Notes under the pieces: generated by a model | Told to the model about the DNA's origin: nothing | What the model saw: only the letters and a program-made list of their open reading frames with translations | The model's database searches: none | Program-made: the position numbers and the translations under genes | Assembly: GCA_035308025.1 (NCBI GenBank) | Contig: DATGHL010000052.1 | Span: 55,475 to 119,474, forward strand | Direction: 5' to 3' | DNA length: 64,000 bases | Source of the DNA: Candidatus Binataceae bacterium | GTDB lineage: Bacteria; Desulfobacterota; Binatia; Binatales; Binataceae | Shown: positions 28,372 through 37,551 of the stretch, piece after piece | Layout of the letters: each line of letters opens with the position of its first letter | Numbering within the stretch: position 1 is the first letter of the stretch

Positions 28372-28578
28372 TCATGATCAAACCCTATATCGTATGTCAC
28401 ATGATAATGTCATGGCCGTATAGCCGGCTCGCGATGGCAGTTGAGCGCGGAAGGCCGGGCCGAATATGAGACTGCAGGGGCAATCTATCAGGCGAATGCG
28501 TGGATGTGCGGTCGAATCACGATGGCCGCCCGTCACTCGCATAATTTATTCTAAGAGCGAGGTGTTTAAATTAATCAA

Positions 28579-29715
28579 TCACGCGTTAAGAGCTATTCCA
28601 TAAACCTTCGCGGCGTTGCGGCAAACGATCTTGTCCCTGACTTCTTCGGAAAGCCCGCTGAATTCGTTGTCAATTAATCTTCGTGAATTCGGCCAGGTCG
28701 AGTCGCTGTGCGGAAAATCCGACGCCCACATGTAGTTGTCTTCACCAAAAATCTTGCTCGTCATCGGACCAATCGGGTCGTCCTGAAACGTCACCATCAC
28801 CTGGCGGCGAATATAGACGCTCGGCTTCATCGGCAACGGCTCGTCCGACATCGCGTTGAACTTGTCGTAAGCGTGATCGAGCCGGTAGAGATAGTGCGGG
28901 AACCAGCCGCTGTCATTTTCCGAGGAGATTAGCGTCAGGTGCGGAAAGCGCTCGAGCACGCCACCGAAGATGATATCAGTGAACGAGCGCTGGACTTCCT
29001 GGATCGCGTTTACGTAATTGCGCGTCATAAATGGCGGGCGCTTGTGGGTATTCGCCGGCTTGACTTTCTCGGCGACCCCGGAACCTTTGCCGGTGCCGAG
29101 ATGAAGTGAAAGCGGTATGCGCGCTTCCTGCGCCATGGACCAGAGCGGATCATACTCCTCGGACCAGAAGGGCCGATCAGCGGGCGCTCCGCCCCAGATC
29201 TGTGCGCCCTTCAGCCCGATTTTTGCGCAGCGTTCCAGCTCCTTCACGCCCGCGTCCAGGTCCTCAAGTGAGATTAGCCCGATCGGGTAAAACCGCTGCG
29301 GATTATGGCGGCGGAATTCCGCTACCCAATCGTTGTAAGCCTTGAAGCAGGCGCGCTGCAGGTCCGCGTCCGGCAGCCGGAACAGCGGCATGCCGAAAGT
29401 GGTATAGAGCACCTCGGCGGCGACGCCGTCGACATCCTGATCTTTGACCCGCTCGATTGGATCCCAGCCGCTCGGCCGAGCCACCGCAAAGCTGCCTTTT
29501 TTGAAATAATTCTCGAGTTCCTTGCCGCTGCGGCCGGCAGCGAATCCCAGCGAGACCCGTGATGGTTGAATACCCGGCGCAACAAAATAGCTGCCTTTTT
29601 CGCTTTCCTCGACGTGAGGCGCTGAATCCTGGTATTTTTTATCCAGGCGTTCAAGCCAAAGGTTCGGCGGTTCGATCATATGCGAATCGGCCGAAATCAC
29701 GGTGTAGTTTGGCAT
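28579..29715 (-). CDS. Amidohydrolase-2 family protein
   Basis: A 378-residue protein, longer than the other two amidohydrolases. The opening YTVISADSHMIEPPNLWLER shows the family's first metal strand in the D-x-H form (ADSHMIEP). Later features are RIPLSLHLGTGKGSG, IIFGGVLERFPHLTLISSEN and MWASDFPHSDSTWPNS; the latter is the canonical metal-binding Asp strand, and H in DFPHSDSTWP is the usual second-shell residue. Proteins of this type are common in steroid, terpenoid and aromatic degradation regions. It lies 116 bases downstream of the DUF35 gene on the same strand and is probably co-transcribed with it and the thiolase. Confidence 0.9.
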   Translation of the reverse strand: MPNYTVISADSHMIEPPNLWLERLDKKYQDSAPHVEESEKGSYFVAPGIQPSRVSLGFAAGRSGKELENYFKKGSFAVARPSGWDPIERVKDQDVDGVAAEVLYTTFGMPLFRLPDADLQRACFKAYNDWVAEFRRHNPQRFYPIGLISLEDLDAGVKELERCAKIGLKGAQIWGGAPADRPFWSEEYDPLWSMAQEARIPLSLHLGTGKGSGVAEKVKPANTHKRPPFMTRNYVNAIQEVQRSFTDIIFGGVLERFPHLTLISSENDSGWFPHYLYRLDHAYDKFNAMSDEPLPMKPSVYIRRQVMVTFQDDPIGPMTSKIFGEDNYMWASDFPHSDSTWPNSRRLIDNEFSGLSEEVRDKIVCRNAAKVYGIALNA

Positions 29716-29831
29716 CTCAAAACCTCCTGATTGATTTTCTTACTTCCAGTGTGCCCGCTTCAACGTCGGGGCTGCCTGATCGATAATCCCTTAATTGCCC
29801 CGTGCGCGCGCAATCGGCGCCGCGCCAGCCA

Positions 29832-30272
29832 CTATTCGATGAGCGGCCGAAATTTGGGCAGTGCAACCTGATCGTCCAGATCGTCGAACCAGACTTCGAC
29901 CGGCATGCCGACCGTAAGCCGGTCAGGAGGTAGTCCCGTAATCCACGTCGCGAGGCGCGGTCCCTCATCGAGTTCGACGATCGCCGCGGCATACGGCACC
30001 TCATTGGCAAACGCTGGGTCGAGCGCCTGATGGACAACGGTCCAGCAATAGACCTTGCCCTTTCCCAAGGTTGGCGCCCATTCCCGCCGCATCGAATGGC
30101 AACTGCCACACATCGGGCGTGGCGGATGACGCCAGACGCCGCAGTCCTGACAGCGCTGAAACCGCAGCTCCCGCTTGCGGCACCATTCGTAGAACTCTTT
30201 CGCATTACCGCGCAAAAGAACCGATCGCTTGTCCGCCGGCGCCGGATTCTCAGTCTTCATGTTTTTCGCCAT
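29832..30272 (-). CDS. DUF35-type zinc-ribbon OB-fold protein
   Basis: A 146-residue protein with a rubredoxin-like zinc ribbon FQRCQDCGVWRHPPRPMCGSC (four cysteines) followed by an OB fold (KGKVYCWTVVHQALDPAFAN, ending FDDLDDQVALPKF). These proteins partner thiolase-like enzymes: BbsA with the BbsB thiolase in toluene degradation, and the ChsH2 DUF35 domain with the Ltp2 aldolase in steroid side-chain degradation. It lies 82 bases from the thiolase-like gene on the same strand, so the pair very probably forms one complex. It is a small cytosolic subunit that binds acyl-CoA and stabilises the partner. Confidence 0.88.
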   Translation of the reverse strand: MAKNMKTENPAPADKRSVLLRGNAKEFYEWCRKRELRFQRCQDCGVWRHPPRPMCGSCHSMRREWAPTLGKGKVYCWTVVHQALDPAFANEVPYAAAIVELDEGPRLATWITGLPPDRLTVGMPVEVWFDDLDDQVALPKFRPLIE

Positions 30273-30354
30273 TCGCGCAGCACGCGACTCCGATTCTTGA
30301 TGAGACTCGCAGCGACGTGCTCGATTATCGAACTCCTCTCACGTGAAAACATTC

Positions 30355-31539
30355 TCAACGGCGTAGAACCGCAACCGAGCCGTGGCCGTGCCCACCCCAG
30401 CCGGTGACCAATCCTAGCTCTGCCTCGTTTACCTGCCGGGCCCCGGCCTCGCCGCGTAGCTGCACGACCGCTTCGACCAGATGATTCATGCCCGAGTTGT
30501 GCGCCTGCGACAAAAGCCCTCCGTGCGTATTGATCGGCAGCTCTCCGCCCAATTCGATACGGCCGCCTTCAACGAAAGCTCCCCCTTCGCCCCTTTTGCA
30601 AAAGCCGGCGGCCTCGATCTGCAGCATCGCCTGCCCGGTGAAACAATCATAGATTTCTGCGAAGTCCATGTCGGACGGCTTCATCCCCGCCATCGCGAAG
30701 GCGCGCGGCGCGCAGAAATCGAGACCCATCTTGAGTATGTCAGGACGGTTCGGCAGATCGTGCGGCGGAAACGGATGCCCCGAAGCGATACCCGTCACAT
30801 AGACCGGTTTGCGCCGCAGGTCTCTGGCGCGTTCGGTGGTCGTCACCAGCAACGCGCCCGCGCCATCGGTCTCGAGACAACAATCGAGCAAACGATACGG
30901 ATAGCTAACCCAACGCGACGCCAGATAGTCGGCCAGATCCATCGGCTTACCGCGCATCACCGCGTTGGGATGAAGCTGCGCATGTTTGCGCATCGCTATG
31001 GCGATAGCGCCAAGCTGCTCGTGCGTCGTGCCGTAGAGCTGCATATAGCGTTGCGCCATCCACGCATAGTGCTGTGGCGGCGCGCCAACTCCGAAAGGTG
31101 CGTAATAATCGCGAATCGTCTCCGCGGATTGCAGCCCGGTGCCGGGATCGGAATTCAGCTGTCGCGCCTTGCGCCCGGAATAAAAGCGGCAGCAGAGCGG
31201 GATCAAGGCGTAGCTTGCAATGCCGCTGGCCAGCGCGGTCGCGGCGCACTCGAGTGCAGCCACACACATCGCTCCGCCCATCTCCTGCAGCGACGTCGTA
31301 TAGTGCAGATCCTGCAGTCCGAGATTCGCGATAAAATCGCCCGCCGTGCCGCCGCCTCCAGCTCCGCCGGGCAAGATCACCGTGTCGATCGCTTCCGGCT
31401 TGATCCCGGCGTCCTCGATGGCGGCAAGCGAAGCCTCCAGCGACAATTCAAGCGCGCTCTTGTTGGTGCCGCGCGTGTAGGCCGTCTCGCCGATACCGAC
31501 GATGCAGGTCTTGTCGCGCAGATCAGCCAGTGCAGGCAT
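30355..31539 (-). CDS. Thiolase/SCP-x-type protein (thiolase or retro-aldolase)
   Basis: A 394-residue thiolase-fold protein. The N terminus TCIVGIGETAYTRGTNKSAL is the SCP-x/lipid-transfer-thiolase opening. DGAGALLVTTTERARDLRRK and GFCKRGEGGAFVEGGRIELG are also family segments, and NTHGGLLSQAHNSGMNHLVE is the C-terminal domain with His. The nucleophile region reads QEMGGAMCVAALECAATALA; the Cys at MCVAAL could be the thiolase nucleophile, but in aldolase-type members (Ltp2) this position is not required, so thiolysis versus retro-aldol cleavage is open. With the DUF35 partner downstream it should perform a C-C cleavage of an acyl-CoA. GTG or ATG starts upstream were not supported. Confidence 0.88.
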   Translation of the reverse strand: MPALADLRDKTCIVGIGETAYTRGTNKSALELSLEASLAAIEDAGIKPEAIDTVILPGGAGGGGTAGDFIANLGLQDLHYTTSLQEMGGAMCVAALECAATALASGIASYALIPLCCRFYSGRKARQLNSDPGTGLQSAETIRDYYAPFGVGAPPQHYAWMAQRYMQLYGTTHEQLGAIAIAMRKHAQLHPNAVMRGKPMDLADYLASRWVSYPYRLLDCCLETDGAGALLVTTTERARDLRRKPVYVTGIASGHPFPPHDLPNRPDILKMGLDFCAPRAFAMAGMKPSDMDFAEIYDCFTGQAMLQIEAAGFCKRGEGGAFVEGGRIELGGELPINTHGGLLSQAHNSGMNHLVEAVVQLRGEAGARQVNEAELGLVTGWGGHGHGSVAVLRR

Positions 31540-32129
31540 TCTTGGTGCCTCCCTGTCGCAAAAACGGCCCTGACTATTTACGCCGATTTTGCGGTCACAC
31601 GGAATTTTGAAACAAACGCGCTCAACTTCCCGCGTCTAACTTCAGCACCTCGCTCTCGCCAAGGCCGTAGATCGGCGCAGTCGTCCGCGGGCAAGCTCAC
31701 AACGTTTATGTTCCGTCACGGTCTTATCACAACGTGAAAGAAGTATTACTGCCGTCCCGGAGCTACGCGCAAGCAGAACGAGTGCCGCGTGTCCGAAGAG
31801 TTTGAATGGCGAATTGCAGGTCAGCGTCTTTCAAGCGGCGAGCCTCGAAGACCTCGAGCCGCATACTTTGCTTACACTTCGAGAAGGTCGCGCTCGAGAT
31901 TTCGTCGCGGTGGCAGGTCGGCGATCCGCCGGTTGAATTGCCTCGGTTATTTGAGTTGCCGGTAAACCAGCTGCCCCAGACCGGAGTCATCGCGAAGCGG
32001 TTGACTGTATCGGATAGAACTTTCTTTGCGAGCTCGTCGCAGCTGGCTTGCACCCGATGCCCGTCAGGTGAGAGTAGCATCGGTTGACGTATTTGCCCCG
32101 GGCGGGTGGTGAGACACGGTGACGGGCCG
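31540..32129. other. Degenerate stretch without recognised gene
   Basis: About 590 bases after the thiolase gene's start hold no credible gene. Short frames occur on both strands (for example 31806-32087 plus and 31763-32164 minus) but they show no family resemblance that I can name. The minus-strand frame runs into the IS3 remnant to its right, so this may be insertion-sequence-associated debris. Confidence 0.4.
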
Positions 32130-32495
32130 CGGAGCCCTTCCCGGCGCGCGTTTGCGCCGGCCACGACGGCGCACCATCAACTGCTCTTCGCGATATAATC
32201 GGCAGAGCTTTTTGTGATTCATCCGTCGACCTTCACCCCCCAGTAGCCAACCCCGGCGCCGACAACCGAAACCCCGCCGGCTTGCGGCGAGCTCGCGCAG
32301 GCGCAGCCGCACCAGCGCATCGTCCGGTCGTTTCGGCGAATAACTCAGGCTCGAACGGTTGAGTTCCACCAGCCTGCACGCACGCATCCGACTCCTCCCC
32401 GGTACTGCTCGAGCAGTCGTATAGCCGCACTCCGTCGCGTCGCAGGCCTCAGACGTTTTTTCCGAGTAGGTCCTTGAGCGCAGCGCGGTGGGCAG
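32130..32495 (-). pseudogene. IS3-family orfB 5' fragment
   Basis: Read on the minus strand, AALKDLLGKKRLRPATRRSA (from about 32485) is followed after a one-base shift by RACRLVELNRSSLSYSPKRP, then RLRELAASRRGFGCRRRGWL and NHKKLCRLYREEQLMVRRRG. These are consecutive N-terminal segments of IS3-type OrfB. Several residues are degenerate and the catalytic core is missing, so the element is dead. It lies directly to the left of the NvfI-like oxygenase gene. Confidence 0.7.
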
Positions 32496-32592
32496 GACGA
32501 AATACTCGCCCTGTCGGCTAATGTGTGATAGACCCGGTAAAACTATATACCCTGTGCACCACGATTGGGCACTTTTTATCAGGGGTCATGCT

Positions 32593-33870
32593 ATGGACCA
32601 GCTCAAGGACATCGAGAACCACGTTGCGGGGATTACGAAGAGAGCTTCGTCGGTCTATGCGCCTCCCCTCCAACTCACCAAAGGACAGCCGGCGCCAATC
32701 GCTGCGAATGGCGGTCTATCCTACATGTCCCTCGACCGAAACGGCGATGCCGGGACTGCCGCCGCGACCGAGGATGCGCTCCGCCAGATTGCCGAGGGCA
32801 AAGGGCAAGCGCTTATCGATGCGCTCGATAAGGCTCCTCCCGGCCCGATCGAGACCAAGTGGGGCCGTGGATTTCGTAGCTACGCAGAATGCCTTGAATA
32901 TATTCGAGCGCACCAAATCGAAGCCCCTGAAGGTGGCGTAGCGCTTCCGCTGCGCTACGCCGTTGACGAGCAGCCATCCTACTCGATCGTCCCGTCAAAC
33001 GCACTCTGGCGGGACCCGGCGCGCGCGGCCGAGGCCAAGGCGTTGCGCAAGGAAGAGCAAGACATCGGGCGACGATGCCTCTATTTTCCTGTAGTTTTGC
33101 GCGACGCGCGACGAATCGGGGAATACTACCCAGGTCTCTCGCCCAACAGCGCCGCATGCATGGACAAGCTCGGTGTTTCGCTCGCGCGCTGCGAGTCCAA
33201 GTGCAAAAATTTTTACGACGCGGCGGAGGTGGAGCGCGTGTTCTACCCGGAGATGGAGAAGCTCTTGTTGGAGTTTTTCCCAGGCGCCGCGGATGCACTC
33301 GTGTACAACCACGATGTTTTCGACAAGGACTACAAAGGCGACCGCACCGAGGATCAGGCCAAGAACAATCCAGGTGTGAACGCCAATTACGCCTACATCG
33401 TGCACAACGACCTGAATGATAACAGTGGCCGCGTGCGCTGCCGCGAGCTGCTCACGAAGAACCTGCGGAACTTCGGGCGCGCGCAGCACTACACGGAGGA
33501 GCAGGCCGACGCCAAGATGTCGCAGCGGTTCATGTCGATCAACCTCGCCAAGCCGATGGAGACCGTGTGCCAGAACCCCTTCGTGCTCTGCGCCTGGCCC
33601 TCTTTCGCCGACCAGCCGTACGTCACCAACTACCGCGTCTACGACGATCGCGTCGGTGAGACCACCCGCTTCACCTACCGCGCCGACCACGAGTGGTACT
33701 GGTTTCCCCAGCAGAAGCCCACCGAGGTCTCGATGCTCAAGTGCTACGACTCCGTCACCGACGGTTCCGTCTCGCGCTGGTCTTTCCACACTGCCTGCAT
33801 CGACCCAACCGCCCCCGACGACGCTCCCTGCCGCAAGAACGTCGTGGTCCGAGCCTTTGTCTTTTTCTAA
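32593..33870 (+). CDS. CmcJ/NvfI-family oxygenase (asaB/GA4-desaturase-like)
   Basis: A 425-residue protein. The family pattern is seen in ALVYNHDVFDKDYKGD, YAYIVHNDLNDNSG with RVRCREL, FMSINLAKPMETVCQNPFVL, and the C-terminal HEWYWFPQQKPTEVSMLKCY with SRWSFHTACIDPTAP and VVVRAFVFF. Family members are Fe(II)/2-oxoglutarate-type oxygenases known mainly from fungi (NvfI, asaB, GA4 desaturase) and from cephamycin-type clusters (CmcJ), where they modify secondary metabolites. His in YIVHND and in WSFHTAC are candidate metal ligands. The ATG at 32593 is preferred; the frame is open from 32488. It is intact but lies between IS3 fragments on both sides, so horizontal acquisition is likely. Confidence 0.8.
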   Translation: MDQLKDIENHVAGITKRASSVYAPPLQLTKGQPAPIAANGGLSYMSLDRNGDAGTAAATEDALRQIAEGKGQALIDALDKAPPGPIETKWGRGFRSYAECLEYIRAHQIEAPEGGVALPLRYAVDEQPSYSIVPSNALWRDPARAAEAKALRKEEQDIGRRCLYFPVVLRDARRIGEYYPGLSPNSAACMDKLGVSLARCESKCKNFYDAAEVERVFYPEMEKLLLEFFPGAADALVYNHDVFDKDYKGDRTEDQAKNNPGVNANYAYIVHNDLNDNSGRVRCRELLTKNLRNFGRAQHYTEEQADAKMSQRFMSINLAKPMETVCQNPFVLCAWPSFADQPYVTNYRVYDDRVGETTRFTYRADHEWYWFPQQKPTEVSMLKCYDSVTDGSVSRWSFHTACIDPTAPDDAPCRKNVVVRAFVFF

Positions 33871-34134
33871 GAAGACAAGAAGACGCAGCGGGAAAAGGGC
33901 GAAGAGCGGCTTTGATTTTATATATTAGCGGCTCCTCACACTCTCCTGCCGCGCGTGGCGAAAGTCAGTTCCACCACTACAAGTTTGACACAGTCGCTAT
34001 CTGCGTCGTAGGCATTGGCGTACGCATGTGAGAGAAATTGTGGAGCTTGAACTCGTACCCGCCAGAGCCGCGAGTTCCACCGCTCCTAGGCGACATTCGC
34101 ACTGCGACGAGCTCCCGCAGAGCTGACCGAGGTG

Positions 34135-34480
34135 CTTGGCCTAGATCGCGGCAACCGCAACCGCCAGCACCTGCTTCTGATAGGTTCGCGGCGCCACCGG
34201 CCGTTGGCGCCAGGCAGAGAACCCGGCCCGCGATACCGCCAGCATCCGGCACATCAACGCTACTGGGAAAGCGGCCTTCTCCGTCGCGATGAAAGCGAAT
34301 CTCACACGCTCTCCCTGGCGAAGAAGGCCGTCGCTTTTTCAGGATTTCGCGCTCCCTGCGCAAACGCTGATTATCGCGCGCCCATGCCGCTTCAAGCCAC
34401 GGGTAAGGCCGCGTCAGAGCCAAGCGTAGCTGCCTACTGACGCCACAGCGACGAGCCTTCGCTCGGTGTATGCAGCGCGC
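34135..34480 (-). pseudogene. IS3-family orfA 3' end and orfB 5' fragment
   Basis: The minus strand carries WARDNQRLRREREILKK, the end of IS3 OrfA, at about 34333-34385. It overlaps, in the -1 frame, KATAFFARESVRFAFIATEK and FPVALMCRMLAVSRAGFSAW, the start of OrfB, which stops at a TAG near 34139. The overlap at AAAAAG is the usual frameshifting site of IS3 elements. The rest of orfB is missing or unrecognisable. Confidence 0.7.
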
Positions 34481-34643
34481 TCTACAAACACGAAAGCCTG
34501 TACGCCCCGCATTCGTTCCATCATGACCGCGGCGATATATAACCGAGACATAAGCCACTCTGGCCAGCCCCCAGCGCCATGATGGCGAAATCGGCGGGCG
34601 TTACAGACTGGACCTGCTCCAGCATCGTACGCGTTGAGTCGGG

Positions 34644-35010
34644 TTAAGCGGCCAACCGCGGATAGTTGCGGCGTTCAAATTCGACCGGGCTGAGATAGTC
34701 GAGCGATGAATGGCGCCGCCGGCGATTATAGAATCGTTCGAGATCTTCAAAAATCGACGTGCGCGCTTGGGCACGGGTCCGCCGCGTGGCGGACGGCGTT
34801 GCGCCAGAGCCATGCGCAGCGCGTCCAACGCCAGCTTGCGATCAATCCGCTCGCTCATCGCCCAACCCACTTCCTGCCGCGAGAACAGATCGATGATCAC
34901 CGCCAGGTAGAGCCAGCCTCGCGGGTCCACAGCCATTCGAAAGGACACGCGCCTTGGTCCACAAACACTTTCGGCGGCGTCTGCGCCGCGACGACGCACG
35001 CGATCAAGAC
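34644..35010 (-). pseudogene. IS3-family orfB 3' fragment
   Basis: On the minus strand, [20 protein letters not shown] and [20 protein letters not shown] (core catalytic region) are followed after an internal deletion by [20 protein letters not shown] and [16 protein letters not shown] with a TAA at 34644-34646. This is the C-terminal half of an IS3 transposase, with the segment carrying the second Asp deleted. It belongs to a different element from the fragment to its left, because the order is reversed relative to one intact copy. Confidence 0.7.
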
Positions 35011-35070
35011 CGCGGTAAAGGCGCCGATTTGAGCTAATAAAATGCCGCGCATCGACGTCTATCGACGGAA

Positions 35071-35634
35071 TCAAGCGGATAGACGACCGGTTTCGCCTGG
35101 ATAGGCTGCACCGTCTTTTGAGCGCCATACAAACTCGACTTCGACAGCGATGCCGAGTTGCCGAGCGGTGTGCAAGGTGTATCTCCACGCGTGATTTGCG
35201 TCTTGTCCCTGCACCGATAAGCCGACGTCTGAAAGAAACCGATAGCCGTCGGTCTCTTTTCGACCCACTACAAATGGTACGGCGAGGAACCGTTGAAGCT
35301 GCGCGTGGTCATTGCCTGCCTTGGTTTTGGCCAACCTAACTACCGCGACGAGCAATGTCTTCCAGTTAGTCTTTCCCGAAATCGGCATCCCGCCCAGTTG
35401 CGCCGATTGCAATTTCGTATGCCTTAGATCGGGGGGCGCGTCAGGATCGAATTGTCGGGGCTGAGGCCGGCCCTGTGTCGACATCGGAGCGCCGTTAGTA
35501 CTTCGCGCAGCGCTAGGCGCTGGCGCCTGCATCTGTTTTTCCAAGTCGACCCGACGAGTTTCAAGTTTTTCAAGGTCGCTGCTCAGCTTGCCGATACGTT
35601 CGCAGACTTCACGGTATTCTTTGATGTCGAACAT
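35071..35634 (-). CDS. Hypothetical protein, coiled-coil N terminus
   Basis: A 187-residue protein. Residues 1-35 ([20 protein letters not shown]) predict a coiled coil, then a Pro/Ser/Gln-rich linker, then a conserved-looking C-terminal domain with [32 protein letters not shown] and [20 protein letters not shown]. The C-terminal part resembles proteins sometimes annotated 'T4SS effector SidA family' on plasmids and genomic islands; I cannot confirm that from sequence alone. It adjoins the IS3 debris and may be cargo of the same island. Function is unknown. Confidence 0.5.
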   Translation of the reverse strand: MFDIKEYREVCERIGKLSSDLEKLETRRVDLEKQMQAPAPSAARSTNGAPMSTQGRPQPRQFDPDAPPDLRHTKLQSAQLGGMPISGKTNWKTLLVAVVRLAKTKAGNDHAQLQRFLAVPFVVGRKETDGYRFLSDVGLSVQGQDANHAWRYTLHTARQLGIAVEVEFVWRSKDGAAYPGETGRLSA

Positions 35635-35859
35635 GGCTCGTTGCCCTTAATTCTACAGAGTGAAATACATACATACCAGAAATACATACCACACGCAACT
35701 CCAAAGCGACAAATTGCTATTCGCTATAACCACGCACGAGCGCAAGTCGGTCGCCCTTGACAGCGACCGCCTCCGATTGCTCCAACAATCACTGACCGAT
35801 CGCCGATAACTAATCGCGAGCCCGACGCATACGGGCAGCGCGCAGGGGAGAATCGACAG

Positions 35860-37494
35860 GTGAGCACATTACGCGGAGAACAGATCATCGCGAAGAGCTT
35901 TCAGCGCGAGGGCGTCGATACCATCTTCTTCATGATGGGTGGGCCGACCGGCGGCACCGCCGGCGCCTGTCTCGACCTCGGCATGCAGGGCATCTATGTC
36001 CGCCACGAGCAGGCCGCCGCGATGATGGCGCATGCCTACGCGCGCGTCACCGGCAAGCCCGGCATCTGTATCGCGCCGATGGGCCCCGGGGTCGCCAATC
36101 TGGTCACCGGCCTCGCCAACGCCTGGGCCGACGCCTCGCCGATTATCGCAATTGGCGGCTCCGCCCCGATGCGCGGATGGACGCTCGACACCTTCCAGGA
36201 GATGGACCAGGTGCCGATGATGAAGCCGATCGTCAAAAACGCCTTTCGCGTGGACCTCGGCTATCGCATCCCTGAATACATCAGTATCGCCTTTCGCGAG
36301 GCCCTCGACGGCAAGCGCGGCCCGATCTATCTCGACCTGCCGGGCGACATCCTTTCGGGCAAAGTCGATGAGGAGAAGATCAACTGGGTCGACGGCAACT
36401 ATCGCACCGAGGCGCGGCCGGCCGGCGATCCGATCCTGATCAAAAAGGCGGTCGATCTGCTGGCCAACGCGCGCAAGCCCCTGATCGTCACGGGTAGCGG
36501 CGTGCTCTGGGCCGACGCGGAGGCGGATCTGAAAGCCTTCGTTGACGCCACGGGCATCCCCTTCTTCACGACTCCGCAAGGCCGCGGCGTGGTTTCCGAG
36601 GACCATCCGCGCTCATTCCCGGCGGCGCGTTCGACCGCCTTCCGCGAAGCCGACGTCGTGCTTGTGATCGGCGCGCGGGCCAACTCGATGCTCTCGTTCC
36701 TGCGTGCGCCGCGTTTTTCGCCCGACGCCAAATTCATCAACGTCAATGTTGACGGCCGCGAGATCGGCCACAACCGCGCCGCCGATATCGGCATTATCGG
36801 CGACGCCAAGCTGGTGCTGGGGCAACTCAAAGACGCCGCGGCGGGCCGCTTCAACGCCAAAGAAGAGAGCGTCTGGGTCGCGCAACTCGCGGCGAAGCAT
36901 CGCACCAACCAGGAGCGCAACGCCCCGCTGATGCACTCGTCCAAGACGCCGATTCATCCGCTGCGCCTGTGCAACGAGGTCAAGGACGTCATCACCCGCG
37001 ACACGATCCTGGTCGTCGACGGCCACGAGATTCTCAACTTCGCCCGCCAGTCGATTCCGATCTACAACGCGCGATGCAGCCTCAATGCCGGGCCGCACGG
37101 ATGCATGGGCGTCGGCATCCCCTTCGGGATCGGCGCAAAAGTTGCGGCGCCCGACAAGCCGGTCGTGGTGCTGAGCGGCGACGGCGCCTTCGGCTGGAAC
37201 GGAATGGAGATGGACACCGCCATCCGGCACAAGCTCAATATCGTCGTCGTGCTCTCGAACAACGGCGGCTTTACCTCGCGTCAGACCGGCGGCACGGTCG
37301 GCCGCGATCTCGGTTATCAGCGCTACGACAAGATGGTCGAGGCGCTCGGTGGCTACGGAGAATTCATCGATAAGCCCGACGAGATCCGCCCGGCGATCGA
37401 GCGCGCGATCAAGTCGAACAAGCCCGCGCTGGTCAACGTCTGCACCGATCCGGACGCGCAGGCGACCACCGACATGGGCTTCGCCGGCTACTGA
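35860..37494 (+). CDS. ThDP-dependent enzyme, acetolactate synthase/oxalyl-CoA decarboxylase-like
   Basis: A 544-residue protein with E50 as the activating glutamate (YVRHEQAAAMMAHAYAR), a central domain, and the GDGA...N motif beginning at about residue 440 (SGDGAFGWNGMEMDTA, then VVLSNNGG). KRGPIYLDLPGDIL is typical of acetolactate-synthase-like proteins. It starts at GTG 35860. It is a paralogue of the 589-residue enzyme at 16407, sharing the active-site layout, but lacks that protein's C-terminal tail. A 2-hydroxyacyl-CoA lyase, oxalyl-CoA decarboxylase or carboligase role is possible. It converges with the TauD-type gene. Confidence 0.88.
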   Translation: MSTLRGEQIIAKSFQREGVDTIFFMMGGPTGGTAGACLDLGMQGIYVRHEQAAAMMAHAYARVTGKPGICIAPMGPGVANLVTGLANAWADASPIIAIGGSAPMRGWTLDTFQEMDQVPMMKPIVKNAFRVDLGYRIPEYISIAFREALDGKRGPIYLDLPGDILSGKVDEEKINWVDGNYRTEARPAGDPILIKKAVDLLANARKPLIVTGSGVLWADAEADLKAFVDATGIPFFTTPQGRGVVSEDHPRSFPAARSTAFREADVVLVIGARANSMLSFLRAPRFSPDAKFINVNVDGREIGHNRAADIGIIGDAKLVLGQLKDAAAGRFNAKEESVWVAQLAAKHRTNQERNAPLMHSSKTPIHPLRLCNEVKDVITRDTILVVDGHEILNFARQSIPIYNARCSLNAGPHGCMGVGIPFGIGAKVAAPDKPVVVLSGDGAFGWNGMEMDTAIRHKLNIVVVLSNNGGFTSRQTGGTVGRDLGYQRYDKMVEALGGYGEFIDKPDEIRPAIERAIKSNKPALVNVCTDPDAQATTDMGFAGY

Positions 37495-37551
37495 TTGGTT
37501 TTCTCCCGGGTGCAGCCGGCGGCGCCCGCTGCGATAATGCGGGCCCGTCGG

